Assembly (NCBI RefSeq): GCF_901709675.1
Contig: NC_051095.1
Location: forward strand, 26,643,956 to 26,707,955
Direction of reading: 5' to 3'
Source of the DNA: Syngnathus acus
Taxonomy: Eukaryota; Chordata; Actinopteri; Syngnathiformes; Syngnathidae
Length of the DNA: 64,000 nucleotides
The notes beneath the pieces were generated by a model. The model worked only from the letters and a program-made list of their open reading frames with translations. It had not been told where the DNA came from and did no database searches. Of this stretch, positions 10,839 to 20,667 are shown in pieces. The position numbers and the translations under genes were made by a program. Numbering within the stretch: position 1 is the stretch's first letter; the number at the start of each line of letters is the position of its first letter.

Positions 10839-11153
10839 GACGGACGTGGAGAAGTGGCGGATCCTGGAGATGAGTGGAGGCGTTAGCCGCTGCCGAAAGC
10901 CAGATGGTGAAGAAGTGCGAGCAGCAACAGCATCGTCCTTTACGGTGGCGCGCCGGGCCCAGCCCTGGGGGCAGGGAGCCGCGGCAGCGCCGGCCGGCGA
11001 TGCAGGGCCGCCAAGGCGCCCACCACGTCCAGGTAGCGTTGATGGCTCCCACGCCGAGCCTCACGGCACCAGCAAGTCCAGCCAGCACACAGCATCATCA
11101 TCATCATCGGCGGTCACTCGGGACGAGTATGACTGTCTTCTTCTCAGGGTCGT

Positions 11154-13526
11154 CTACTTGTGGGTCCGCAGGTGGGCGTAGAGGCCGATCCGGGATCCAC
11201 ATATTTTTGTGCAGTGTGGGCAGGGGAAAGTGGTGGTGGGCTGTGGTCTTGCTGGAGCCTGTTTTTGTCTTTCTTTTCGGAGTTGTCGTTTGGTTTCTGC
11301 GACACGCCGGAGTTCCTTTTCGTGATGTGCTGCACCTTCTTGCACCGCTGCCCTCCAGCAGTTCCTGTTCAAGGCGATGCGCTCCCAGTCCCGAGATGTT
11401 ATTTGGAATTTCTTGAGATTGGTCTTGAGGTTGTCCTTAAAACGTTTCTTTTGCCCGCCCGGGGCTCGCGGACCTCTCTCCAGCTGGGAGTATAACATCT
11501 GTTTGGGGAAGCGGGTGTCAGCCATGCGGATGAGATGTCCTGTCCATCGGAGTTGGTGCTGCATTATTAAGGTGGTGATGCTCGGTATCCTGGCTTCCTC
11601 CAGAACGCTGATGTTTGTGCGTCTGTCCTCCCATTTGATCCTGAGTATTTTCCTCAAGGTTCTCTGGTGGTGTTGTTCAAGAGCTCTTAGGTGCCTGCTG
11701 TAGGTTGTCCATGATTCTGCCCCGTAAAGTAAGGTGGGGAGAACCACAGCTTTGTAAACCAGGAGCTTGGTGTCAACCCGGAGGTCTCTGTCTTCAAAGA
11801 CTCTTTTCCGGAGTCTGGCATACGCTCCACTGGCACAGCTCAGGCGATGGTTGACCTCAGAGTCAATGTCCGCTTTGGAGGAGAGAAAGCAGCCGAGGTA
11901 GGGGAAATGGTGAACATATTCAAGTGCAGTGTTGCCCACATTTATGATGGGCGGAGTAGATGGCTGGTTGGGTGGGGGTTGATGTAGCACCTGGGTCTTC
12001 TTGATGTTCACGGTCAGACCCAGGGCTCTGTATGGCTTAGCGAAGGAGTTCAGGATGCCCTGGAGGTCTTCTGCAGAGTGTGCTGCAATGGCATTATCGT
12101 CTGCATACTGGAGCTCCACGACCGTGGTGGTTCTGATCTTGGTTTTGGCTTTGAACCTGTTAAGGTTGAAGAGCCTGCCATCAGTCCTGTACCATATTGG
12201 GATTCCGTGTGGTAGGTCTTTGTTGATGAGGTGTAGTATGGCGGCAATGAAGACAGAGAACAGGGTGGGTGCAATAATGCATCCCTGTTTGACCCCTGTC
12301 TCTACAGTGAAAGGCTCAGTCAAGGAGCTGTTGTTGAGCACTGTGGCTGTCATTCCGTCATGTAATAAACGCAGTATTCTGACGTATTTGTCCGGGCAAC
12401 CATACCTCAGAAGGATGCTCCATAGGGCCTGGCGATCCACCGTGTCAAAGGCTTTTGTAAGGTCTATGAAAGCCATGAACAAAGGCTGTTTATGCTCACG
12501 GCATTTCTCCTGGAGTTGGCGTGCTGCAAAAATCATGTCTGCAGTGCCTCTCGATGGGCGAAAACCGCACTGCGATTCTGGGAGAATTTCCTCAGACAGT
12601 GGCAGTAGGCGATTGGCAAGAACACGAGCAAGTACTTTGCCAACTGTTGAAAGGAGCGAGATGCCCCTATAGTTTCTGCAATCCGCTTTGTCCCCTTTCT
12701 TAAAAATGGTCACTATCAGAGCATCCCTGTGCTCTGAGGGGAGTACTTCTTTTTCCCAGACCTTCAGAAAGAGGGAATGGAGGTGGCGCTGGAGCTCTAG
12801 TCCACCTTCCTTTAGGACCTCAGCTGGGATCCCATCTGGCCCAGAGGCCTTGTTGTTCTTCAGGCTCCTGATGGCATCTTGGACCTCTACTAAAGTGGGA
12901 GGTTCACCCATGTCTTCCCTGATGGGACTCTGAGGGATGTGACTGAGGAAATCTGACTGAGTTGTGCTGTCACGGTTGAGGAGTTCCTGAAAGTGCTCTC
13001 TCCACCGGTTGTTTATGGACTCATTGTCCTTCAACAGCTCCTGCCCGTCTTTAGAGCGTAGGGGTTTTTGGCCGCGATGGCTTGGGCCGTAGACACCCTT
13101 AGTAGCGCTGAAAAAGCCTCTGGTGTCACCAGAGTCTGCCAAACTCTGGATTTCCAGTGCCCTTTCTGTCCACCAGGAGTTTTTAATCTGTCTCACCCGG
13201 CTCTGGACGTCAGCCTTGGCTCTGGAGTGAGCCTGTCTCTTTGCTGTGCAGGTGATGTCATTTTGCCAGACACGAAAGGTTTCCCTTTTCTTGGAGATGA
13301 GCTGTTCTATCTCTGTGTCGTTCTCATCAAACCAGTCGTGATGCTTTCTGGCCTTGTACCCGAGAGTGGCACGGCAGGTGTCGAGGATGAAAGACTTGAG
13401 CAGGCTCCAGTGTTCTTCAATGTCCTCAGGGTATTCCTGATTGAGGCTTTCTCCAAGAGAGGCCTGAAACAGCTGGAGGGCGGCAGTGTTGTTCAGGGTC
13501 TCGAGGTTTAGTCTCTGAGGGTGAGG
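11154..13526 (-). CDS. LINE RT with C-terminal C2H2 zinc finger, open frame
   Basis: About 790 codons are open from near 13526 down to the stop before 11154. The order is a linker with KNSWWTERALEIQSLADSGD, RT motifs (KASGPDGIPAEVL, IFKKGDKADCRNYRGISLL, ESQCGFRPSRGTADMIFAAR, FIDLTKAFDTVDR, VKQGCIIAPTLFSVF), the intact catalytic YADD, FPYLGC, LLYGAESWTTY and HQLRWTGHLIRM. The C-terminal finger is CPHC followed by HLRTH. All catalytic aspartates of the palm are present. It is the best-preserved LINE RT frame in the window. It cannot act alone because the endonuclease is frameshifted. Confidence 0.85.
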   Translation of the reverse strand, partial: PHPQRLNLETLNNTAALQLFQASLGESLNQEYPEDIEEHWSLLKSFILDTCRATLGYKARKHHDWFDENDTEIEQLISKKRETFRVWQNDITCTAKRQAHSRAKADVQSRVRQIKNSWWTERALEIQSLADSGDTRGFFSATKGVYGPSHRGQKPLRSKDGQELLKDNESINNRWREHFQELLNRDSTTQSDFLSHIPQSPIREDMGEPPTLVEVQDAIRSLKNNKASGPDGIPAEVLKEGGLELQRHLHSLFLKVWEKEVLPSEHRDALIVTIFKKGDKADCRNYRGISLLSTVGKVLARVLANRLLPLSEEILPESQCGFRPSRGTADMIFAARQLQEKCREHKQPLFMAFIDLTKAFDTVDRQALWSILLRYGCPDKYVRILRLLHDGMTATVLNNSSLTEPFTVETGVKQGCIIAPTLFSVFIAAILHLINKDLPHGIPIWYRTDGRLFNLNRFKAKTKIRTTTVVELQYADDNAIAAHSAEDLQGILNSFAKPYRALGLTVNIKKTQVLHQPPPNQPSTPPIINVGNTALEYVHHFPYLGCFLSSKADIDSEVNHRLSCASGAYARLRKRVFEDRDLRVDTKLLVYKAVVLPTLLYGAESWTTYSRHLRALEQHHQRTLRKILRIKWEDRRTNISVLEEARIPSITTLIMQHQLRWTGHLIRMADTRFPKQMLYSQLERGPRAPGGQKKRFKDNLKTNLKKFQITSRDWERIALNRNCWRAAVQEGAAHHEKELRRVAETKRQLRKERQKQAPARPQPTTTFPCPHCTKICGSRIGLYAHLRTHK

Positions 13527-14338
13527 GTCTCAGCTTCTTTTGCAGTCTCCTCTTCCTCTTGAGTCTGATGGACATCGTGGATCGTATCAGGCGGTGATCT
13601 GTCCAGCAGGCCTCTGAATCCTTCCATGGCTTTTGTGATGCTCACGTCGCGCTGATCCCTGGCTCTGACAATGACATAATCAATATGATGCCAGCGAGGG
13701 TGTCTCCATGAACCCTTAAGTTTGTTCTTCTGGCGAAAGATGGTATTGGTGATGGTAAGGTCGTATTGAGCACATTTGCTAAGAAGCAAAACCCCGTTGG
13801 AGTTGATTTTTCCAATGCCTTCCTTTCCAATGGCGCCCTTCCAGAGGTGGTGGTCCCGGCCCACTCTGGCATTGAAATCTCCCAATATAATAATCTTGTC
13901 CTCCTTGGGGATTTTTGACAATACCTCATCCAGACAGGCATAGAAGGCCTCTTTTTTGTCCTCATCGGAAACGAGGGTAGGTGCATAAGCACTAAGAACT
14001 GTTGCCGTCTGGTTGTTGGCCAGCACCAGACAGAGGGTCATCAGGCGCTCACTGATTCCCACAGGGAGTTCAGAGAGCTGACTGATCAGTTGGTTCTTGA
14101 TGGCAAAACCAACCCCATGGATCCTAGGCTCATCTGTGGCCTTTCCTTTCCAGAAGAAAGTGTATCCACCCTTTTCCTCCTTCAGATGACCTTCCTCTGC
14201 CCGTCGGGTTTCTGAAAGAGCAGCTATGTCAATCCGGCATCTTCTCAGTTCCCTGGCAATGATGGCGGTTCTCCTCTCCGGCCTATCACTGGTTACACTG
14301 TCCATTAGTGTGCGCACATTCCATGCTCCAAAATTCAT
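13508..14338 (-). pseudogene. LINE APE endonuclease, frameshifted at its end
   Basis: It starts at ATG (14338) with MNFGAWNVRTLMD. It shows ALSETR (catalytic Glu), GYTFFWKGK, GVGFAIKNQL, ILGDFNARVGRD and NTIFRQ. The last catalytic motif, WTDHR, is present in the DNA near 13600 but in the neighbouring frame, because one extra base shifts the frame. At least one more shift is needed to join the downstream RT frame. Two small indels are the only visible lesions over about 3.2 kb. Confidence 0.8.
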
Positions 14339-14340
14339 TC

Positions 14341-15220
14341 AACATTAAAAAACTGAAGTCATGTCCCAACTCGCTACCTCTACCTCCTCACCCCACAGTT
14401 TCCACATAAATGGCATTCCACTCAACACAGTGGATCGCTTCACTTACCTTGGCTCCACTTTGTCCTCATGCTGCTCCCTTGATACTGAACTGCACACCTG
14501 CATCAATAAAGGCTCATCATCCTTTGGTCGCCTACGCCACAGAGTTTTGGAAAACTGTAACCTGAAGGGCAGCACTAAGATCGCTGTGTACAAAACAGTA
14601 TATCTCTCCACTCTCCTCTATGGAGCGGAGACATGGACCCCATACCGTCAACACATCAACAAGCTGGAGGCCTTCCACATACGCTGCCTGCGGAGGATCC
14701 TTGGCCTGTCCTGGGAGGATCGAGTCCCCTATACAGACATCCTCAAAAATACCAACTCCATCTGCATGGAAGCAGCCGTGGCTAAGAAGCATCTTCGGTG
14801 GATTGGACACACCATCCGTATGCCTGATGACCGTCTGCCCCGCCAAGTCCTCGATGGCCAACTGAGAGGTGCAAAGCGCTCTGTTGGGGGCAAAAGCGGC
14901 GCTTTAAGGACTACACCAGGGCCCTCTTAAAGCAATCCAACATCAACACTACGCAGCTTGAAACTCTGGCACTCGACAGACCAACCTGGCAGATCACTTG
15001 TGCCACTGCAGTTTAAAAAATACACCAAACCAATCAAGACAGACGATCCAAGAGGCGCATTCAACGACACCAGCAGGCAGCTGGTAGCCCCCTGGCATCC
15101 GGGTTCCCCTGCTCCATCTGTGAGCGGTTATGCGGCTTGTCAAGTTACATGGTGGTCAGGATGCTACAAGGTGGTGCGTGAGTGTGTATTGGATTTGGCC
15201 CAGATGAATTGGCTCAGATG
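14341..15220 (+). mobile_element. LINE 3' fragment, possibly end of the PHD LINE
   Basis: The plus-strand frame 14361-14930 starts in the post-palm segment and carries VDRFTYLGSTLSSCCSLDTE, LLYGAETWTPY and HLRWIGHTIRMPDDRLPRQV. After a frameshift a degenerate C2H2 finger (CSICERLCGL) follows near 15110-15150. Its orientation and the missing RT core fit it being the continuation of the plus-strand LINE that stops at 7165, with the minus-strand LINEs inserted or recombined between. It is related to the zinc-finger LINE next to it but clearly diverged. Confidence 0.7.
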
Positions 15221-15223
15221 AAA

Positions 15224-15572
15224 TTCCAAATTTCACCAGAAGATGGTGACAAAGCTTGACATGGGAGACCTGAAGGAGGGGGCCTGAGTAAGGGTGACTT
15301 AAAAGTTAGTGCTTCAAAATTAATTATTGTTAAACTGGTAAAGGGGGGTTTGTTGGTTGAACCAGTCAACCTCCATTGCCGTTCCAAATTTCACCAGAAG
15401 ATGGTGACAAAGCTTGACATGGGCGACCTGAAGGAGGGGGCCTGAGTAAGGGTTATTTAAAAGTTAGTTCTTCAAAATTAACTATTGTTAAACTGGTAAA
15501 GGGGGCTTTGTTAGTTGAACCAGTCAACCTCCATTGTCGTTCCAAATTTCACCAGAAGATGGTGCCAAAGTT
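15224..15572 (+). repeat. 158-bp tandem repeat, about 2.2 copies
   Basis: TTCCAAATTTCACCAGAAG begins at 15224, 15382 and 15540, a constant period of 158 bp. The two full units differ at only a few bases. No coding content. A short stretch of non-repeat intron follows to 15710. Confidence 0.9.
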
Positions 15573-15710
15573 AGATTGAATTGATATAGGGGTAACGTGA
15601 TGGAAACTAGTAGATAAATTAAATTGTTAAATTGTTAGTGACTAGAGAAACACGATCTGTCTGAATTACGCATAGTATCACAAAATTTTGGATTATTTTA
15701 TATTATTATA

Positions 15711-16442
15711 TAGGGTGTTTCATAAAGTACGCAGTTTTTTAATTGCGCGGGATTTTTTTGTTTGAAGATTGTCAGCACTGTTCCTATCATTTTCGTTATC
15801 TATTATCACTCCGATTAGAAGACCATTTGTCGTTTTTCTATTTTGTAGCCATGGAGCGGTTCAGTATCGAGCAACGCATTCTTATTGTGAAAACTCATTA
15901 CAAAAACGGGGAGTGCTACGCAGAGACTGTCCGTAAACTTCGCGCGATCTTTGGACGTGACAATGCCCCGACCGCAACAACAGTTTTGAGGTTGGTACAG
16001 AAATTCGAAGAATCTGGGTCAGTTGCAACCAGAAAATCGCCCGCTCGAAACCGTAATTCCCTGAGCGTCTGATCTCACTTCGCGGCGGCGACCAAGAATG
16101 GCCTCCGAGGTCATGTGACCTCACACCTTGTGACTTCTTTTTATGGGGATATGTGAAGTCACAAGTTTACGTGAACAAACCTCAAACGATTACCGAACTG
16201 AAGATGGAAATTCAACGGGTAATCGGCGAAATCGACAGGGACGTCTGCAAAAGAGTTATCGTTAATTTCAACGATCGGATGACTGCCTGCAGAGAAAGTG
16301 GAGGTGGACATATGCTCTATCATTTTTCATTATTAAATTGAAGTATATGTTGAATGAAATTAAATAAAAATTTTGAATTTTGCATCGATTTTGGCTGATT
16401 TATTGCATTTTTAAAAACTGCGTACTTTATGAAACACCCTAT
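15711..16442 (+). mobile_element. Mariner-like element, internally deleted
   Basis: About 28-bp near-perfect inverted ends (GGGTGTTTCATAAAGTACGC and its complement) sit in a TATA/TATA context, so TA was probably duplicated. The transposase N-terminus (15851-16072) begins MERFSIEQRILIVKTHYKNG, a helix-turn-helix region. After a stop, the C-terminal part continues with CDLTPCDFFLWGYVK at about 16120-16160, which contains the last catalytic Asp region of mariner-type DDE enzymes. The first two catalytic Asp regions are deleted, so it is non-autonomous. This protein type is familiar to me from arthropod genomes. Confidence 0.8.
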
Positions 16443-17351
16443 ATTATTTGTAATTATTTTTCTTGCTTATTCATTAAATGTCTTCTTCATCCTTAATTTG
16501 GTTATTAATTGTTTCGTATTACTATGTTGAGCATGGTTTGATATGCAGTAATTAGAACTTTAAATCTCTTTTGTTTCTCTATCATAGTCATACTGTAAAT
16601 CGTTCAGTTCTTTTTAATGTGAAGACAGCTTTTATCCTTGACATCAGGAAGTGTCAGATCTGGTTCGAAATAGTTAACTTAAGCTCAGCTACATGCAGGT
16701 GTGCGCTAGTAACGAGTTCTCGCAGTCTTAACAAAGACAGCTAAAATATTCCGAGCAGTTACAAAAGCCCCAAATCTTTTAGGAAAAAGAGCCGCTGAAA
16801 CGGCCGCAATCAATTTGATCCCGGGCCTCGACCAAGTAGTTACTCAACACCGGGGTCTTTTGATTTTAACGGGACTGGCGTCCGGAAAAGACGGAATTAA
16901 TCTAAGAATAAATTGGTTGCGTAAACAGCGGTGAGATTCGGAACAAATCTTTTTCCGTCCCGGCTTACTTAAACTCTCGTCTCCTACTCTTAGCGCCTTA
17001 GTGTTGCAGAAGGAGCAAAGAGAGTTTTTAACCCTTTAAACGGAGAGCCGGTCGCTTACATTTGATAAGTGTAGGATTTGACAGGCTCAAGGATCGGACT
17101 CTACACCCACGAGAAGTGGCACCAGCGACATCGTCGCTGACCCCACCCGGCCCCCGGCCCCCTCTCTCCCTTGGAGCAAGCATCATCATCGAATGCAATG
17201 GACAGCTAAGAAAATATTAACATACCGCACTGATCATCTTTTCTGCACCATATTTTGTGCATCATTATTACATCTTTATTGTTTACAAATTTGAAAGGGG
17301 TCTTTAAATGTAAATGATATTTATTTTTTTATTTTTTATTTTATTGTTTAC
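16443..17351. other. Intron sequence, includes an unrecognised 550-bp block
   Basis: The block about 16620-17190 is less AT-rich than its surroundings and has structured-looking words (for example CCGGGCCTCGACC and GGACTGGCGTCCGG) but no open frame, splice pattern or repeat family I recognise. The rest is AT-rich intron leading to the donor site of the exon at 17352. Confidence 0.4.
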
Positions 17352-17475
17352 CACAGCAACTGCTTCTGAGTCCAGGAGCTCTTCAACTGACATCACGGTG
17401 TAGTAGGCCACATTAACCAGCACATAGCAGGTTGTCACGATCGCCATGGAGATACAGATGGCCAAGGGCACTGTC
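17352..17475 (-). CDS. slc7a11: slc7a11-like exon (TM7 region), 124 bp
   Basis: On the minus strand the exon follows CCTTTACCAG and starts GACAGTGCCC; it ends GCTGTG before a GTAAAC donor. The peptide includes [20 protein letters not shown], then [20 protein letters not shown]. The [13 protein letters not shown]-type core is the transmembrane-7 signature of xCT and fits it better than the asc, LAT or y+LAT light chains. The first base completes an Arg codon started by the exon at 33337-33381, and the exon ends in phase 0, matching the exon at 1961-2064. No stops or shifts. Confidence 0.93.
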
Positions 17476-17591
17476 CTGGTAAAGGAGAGTTTGCTATTAT
17501 GTCACCGTGTTATCAGAATTCATTTGCTAATCATTATGAAAAAATAATAGAGGTTGAGATCACAGTGTTGTGATGTTGGTTTGTTATAATG

Positions 17592-17763
17592 TACCGTAAT
17601 TTTCGGACTATAAGTCGCGTTTTTTTTCATAGTTTGGGTGGGGGGGCGACTTATACTCAGGAGCGACTTATATACATATATATGTTTTTTTTCACTTTTT
17701 TGGGCATTTTATGGCTGGTGCGACTTATACTCCGGTGCGACTTATAGTCCGAAAATTACGGTA
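17592..17763. mobile_element. Foldback MITE, family TACCGTAATTTTCGGAC
   Basis: The two ends are near-perfect inverted copies (TACCGTAATTTTCGGACTAT and its complement), and the interior repeats GCGACTTATA and ACTCCGG words. It lies 116 bp upstream (in transcript sense) of the acceptor of the exon at 17352. Related ends occur at 38246, 44068, 62757 and near 63950. The longer copy at 38246 carries pogo-type transposase remnants, which suggests the parent family. Confidence 0.85.
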
Positions 17764-18036
17764 TCTAAAAGACAGAGTTCTCAGTATCAAGCAATTCACA
17801 CTGGTGACACTAGCAAGCTACACTGGTGACATTAATCTGGGGTTGTTCAGCAGAGATTTAACTTTTTCTTTTAGAAATAAAGGCATCATGGCAAGTGGTC
17901 TGTCCATTCTTTCCTGAGAAACCAGAAACAGCGTTAATATGGTGAATCAAGACGACTATATTGCTGCTAAGTTCAAAACAAAGTTTAAAATGGTTTGTTG
18001 CACTGTAGGCTGAGTCCTTGATTATATGCATCTTAA

Positions 18037-18304
18037 AAGTTAAAGTCCCAATGATCGTCACACACACATCTGGGTGTGGTGAAATTTGTCCTCTGCATTT
18101 AACCCATCCACGTGTGATTTTGATCCATCCCCTGGGGGAGAGGGGAGCAGTGAGCAGCAGCGGTGCCGCGCTCGGGAATCATTTGGTGATCTAACCCCCC
18201 AATTCCAACACTTAATGCTGAGTGCCAAGCAGGGAGGCCTTTAGGGTTTGAACCCCCAACCTTCCAGTCTCAGGGCGAACACTCTACCACTAGGCCGCTG
18301 AGCT
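18037..18304 (-). mobile_element. tRNA-derived SINE, copy B
   Basis: Same family as 2351-2660, same orientation, with A box (GCGGCCTAGTGGTAGAGTG) and B box (GGGTTCAAACCC on the minus strand). It lacks about 40 bp between the tRNA-like head and the body that copy A keeps. It differs from copy A at a modest number of positions by eye. Confidence 0.85.
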
Positions 18305-18531
18305 TGAATGTTTAATCTTGCCCAAATTTTGAATTCTTAGAATGGACTGTTGAGGGACTGTTTGTGTGACTTTATAAATTTAATCAAATTCAATAAAAAA
18401 TGTATCTGCTTGAGGAAATCACAATCCACTTCTTTATGTTAAGGATATAACAATTTGCTAAAATAATGGATCAAGGAAAAAATCTAAGGATTTATATATA
18501 TTCATCCATCCATCCATCCATCTTCTTCCGC

Positions 18532-19947
18532 TTATCCGGGGTCGGGTCGCGGGGGCAGCAGCTTCAGGAGGGACTCCCAGACTTCCCTCTCCCCAGCCAC
18601 TTCATCTAGCTCATCCCGGGGGATCCCAAGGCGTTCCCAGGCCAGCTGAGAGACATAGTCTCTCCAGCGCGTCCTGGGTCGTCCCCGGGGTCTCCTACCG
18701 GTGGGACATGCCCGGAACACCTCCCCAGGGAGGCGTCCAGAAGGCATCCTGATGAGATGCCCGAACCACCTCATCTGGCTCCTCTCAACGTGGAGGAGTA
18801 GCGACTCTACTCCGAGTCTCTCCCAGATGACCGAACTTCTCACCCTATCTCTAAGGGAGAGCCCGGACATCCTGGGGAGAAAACTCATTTCGGCCGCTTG
18901 TATCCGGGATCTCGTTCTTTCGGTCACGACCCATAGCTCGTGACCATAGGTGAGGGTAGGAGCGTAAATCGACCGGTAAATTGAGAGCTTTGCCTTTTGG
19001 CTCAGCTCTCTCTTTACCACGACGGACCGGTATAGAGTCCGTATTAATGCCGACGCTGCACCGATCCGCCTGTCGATCTCGCGCTCCATCCTCCCCTCAC
19101 TCGTGAACAAGCCCCCAAGACACTTAAACTCCTCCACTTGGGGCAGGATCTCATCCCCGATCCGGAGAGGGCATTCCACCCTTTTCCGATCGAGGACCAT
19201 GGACTCGGATTTGGAGGTGCTGACCCCCATCCCGACCGCTTCACACTCGGCTGCGAACCGCTCCAGTGAGAGCTGGAGATCACGGCCTGAAGAAGCCAAC
19301 AGCATCACGTCGTCTGCAAAAAGCAGAGACGCGATGCTGAGGTCCCCAAACCGGACACCCTCAACGCCTCGGCTGCGCCTAGAAATTCTGTCCATAAAAA
19401 TTATGAACAGAATCGGTGACAAAGGGCAGCCTTGGCGGAGTCCAACCCTCACTGGGAACGAATCCGACTTACTGCCGGACCAAACTCTGGCAGCGGTGAT
19501 ACAGGGACCGAACCGCCCTTATCAGTTGGCTCGGTACCCCGTACTCCCGAAGCACCCCCCACAGAACGCCTTCTCCAAGTCCACAAAACACATGTGGACT
19601 GGTTGGGCGAACTCCCATGCACCCTCGAGGATCCTGCTGAGGGTGAAGAGCTGGTCCACTGTTCCACGGCCAGGACGAAAGCCACACTGTTCCTCCTGAA
19701 TCCGAGGTTCGACCTCCCGACGGACCCTCCTCTCCAGCACCCCTGAATAGACCTTACCAGGGAGGCTGAGGAGTGTAATTCCTCTGTAATTGGAACACAC
19801 CCTCCGGTCCCCCTTCTTAAAGAGGGGAACCACCACCCCAGTCTGCCAATCCAGAGGCACTGTCCACGCGATGTTGTAGAGACGTGTCAGCCATGACCGC
19901 CCCACAACATCCAGAGCCCGTAAGAAATCCGGGCGGATCTCATCCAC
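18532..19947 (-). pseudogene. Rex3 reverse transcriptase (frameshifted)
   Basis: The C-terminal frame 18532-19452 includes MRVGLRQGCPLSPILFIIFM, the intact catalytic FADD (LLFADDVMLLAS), KCLGGLFTSEGRM, LTYGHELWVVTERTRSRIQA, MRWFGHLIRM and RPRGRPRTRWRDYV. The upstream frame 19522-19947 holds GVVVPLFKKGDRRVCSNYRG, CGFRPGRGTVDQL and CFVDLEKAF. The two frames are joined by a shift near 19455-19520. Confidence 0.88.
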
Positions 19948-20667
19948 CCCCGGGGCCTTGCCACCGAGGAGTTTTTTAACTACCTAAGTGACTTCGACCC
20001 CAGAGATTGGAGAGTCCGCCTCAGAGTCCCCAGGCCCTGCTTCCACAATGGAAGGCGTATAGGTGGAATTGAGGCGGTCTTCGAAGTATTCTCCCCACCG
20101 ACACACGACGTCCCGAGTCGAGGTCCGCAGCACGCCATCTCCACTGTAAACAGTGTTGATTGCACTGCTTCCCCCTCCTGAGACGCCGGATGGTGGACCA
20201 GAATTTCCTCGAAGCCGTCCGGAAGTCATTCTCCATGGCCTCGCCAAACTCCTCCCACGCCCGGGTTTTTGCCTCAGCAACCGCCGAAGCCGCGTTCCGC
20301 TTGGCCATCCGGTACCTGTCAGCTGCCTCCGGAGTCCCGCAGGCCAAAACGGCCCGATAGGACTCCTTCTTCAGCTTGACGGCATCCCTTACCGCCGGTG
20401 TCCACCAGCGGGTTCGGGGATTGCCGCCATGACAGGCACCAATGACCTTACGGCCACAGCTCCGGTCGGCCGCCTCAACAATGGAGGCGCGGAACAAGGT
20501 CCACTCGGACTCAATGTCCCCCGCCTCCCCGGGACGTGGTAAAAGCTCTGCCGGAGGTGGGAGTTGAAGCTCTTCCTGACAGGGTATTCCGACAGACGTT
20601 CCCAGCAGACCCTCACAGAGCGTTTGGGTCTGCCAGGTCAGACCGGCATCTTCCCCCACCATCGGAG

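Larger units (their letters stand above)
7166..11092 (-). mobile_element. L2-clade LINE (CR1 group) with nested insertion
   Basis: The 3' end lies at the left and has the L2-type tail: on the minus strand a GCTTTGAGTGTTTAGAAAAG segment, TATATAAAACC and then (ATT)n. It contains RT and endonuclease coding in the minus direction and is split at 9019-9770 by an RTE-like LINE insertion. On the right it abuts the tail of another LINE at 11093, so its 5' end is truncated or displaced. It lies inside the PHD-finger LINE and is therefore younger than it. Confidence 0.85.
11093..14340 (-). mobile_element. Single-ORF LINE with C-terminal C2H2 finger
   Basis: A minus-strand non-LTR element with its 3' end at the left: a (GAT)n tail at 11093-11108, then a short 3' UTR. 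The RT frame ends in a zinc finger and the endonuclease starts at 14338. The region spans a complete EN-RT-ZnF layout of about 1050 codons, interrupted only by frameshifts near 13500-13600. It lies between the L2 5' side and a plus-strand LINE fragment. The RT is related to, but distinct from, the plus-strand PHD LINE. I cannot name the family with certainty; the endonuclease is of the type often mis-annotated in fish as craniofacial development protein 2-like. Confidence 0.85.

Noticed and set aside
12001-12672. 223-codon plus-strand open frame
   Set aside because: It lies opposite the zinc-finger LINE RT and shows no recognisable motif; it is an antisense shadow.
11093-15220. Twin-priming (5' inversion) of a single LINE
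   Set aside because: The minus-strand LINE already has its own complete C-terminus and tail, and the plus-strand piece is a diverged family, so two elements are needed.
20153-20542. Plus-strand open frames over Rex3
   Set aside because: Antisense shadows of the GC-rich Rex3 linker and endonuclease region.
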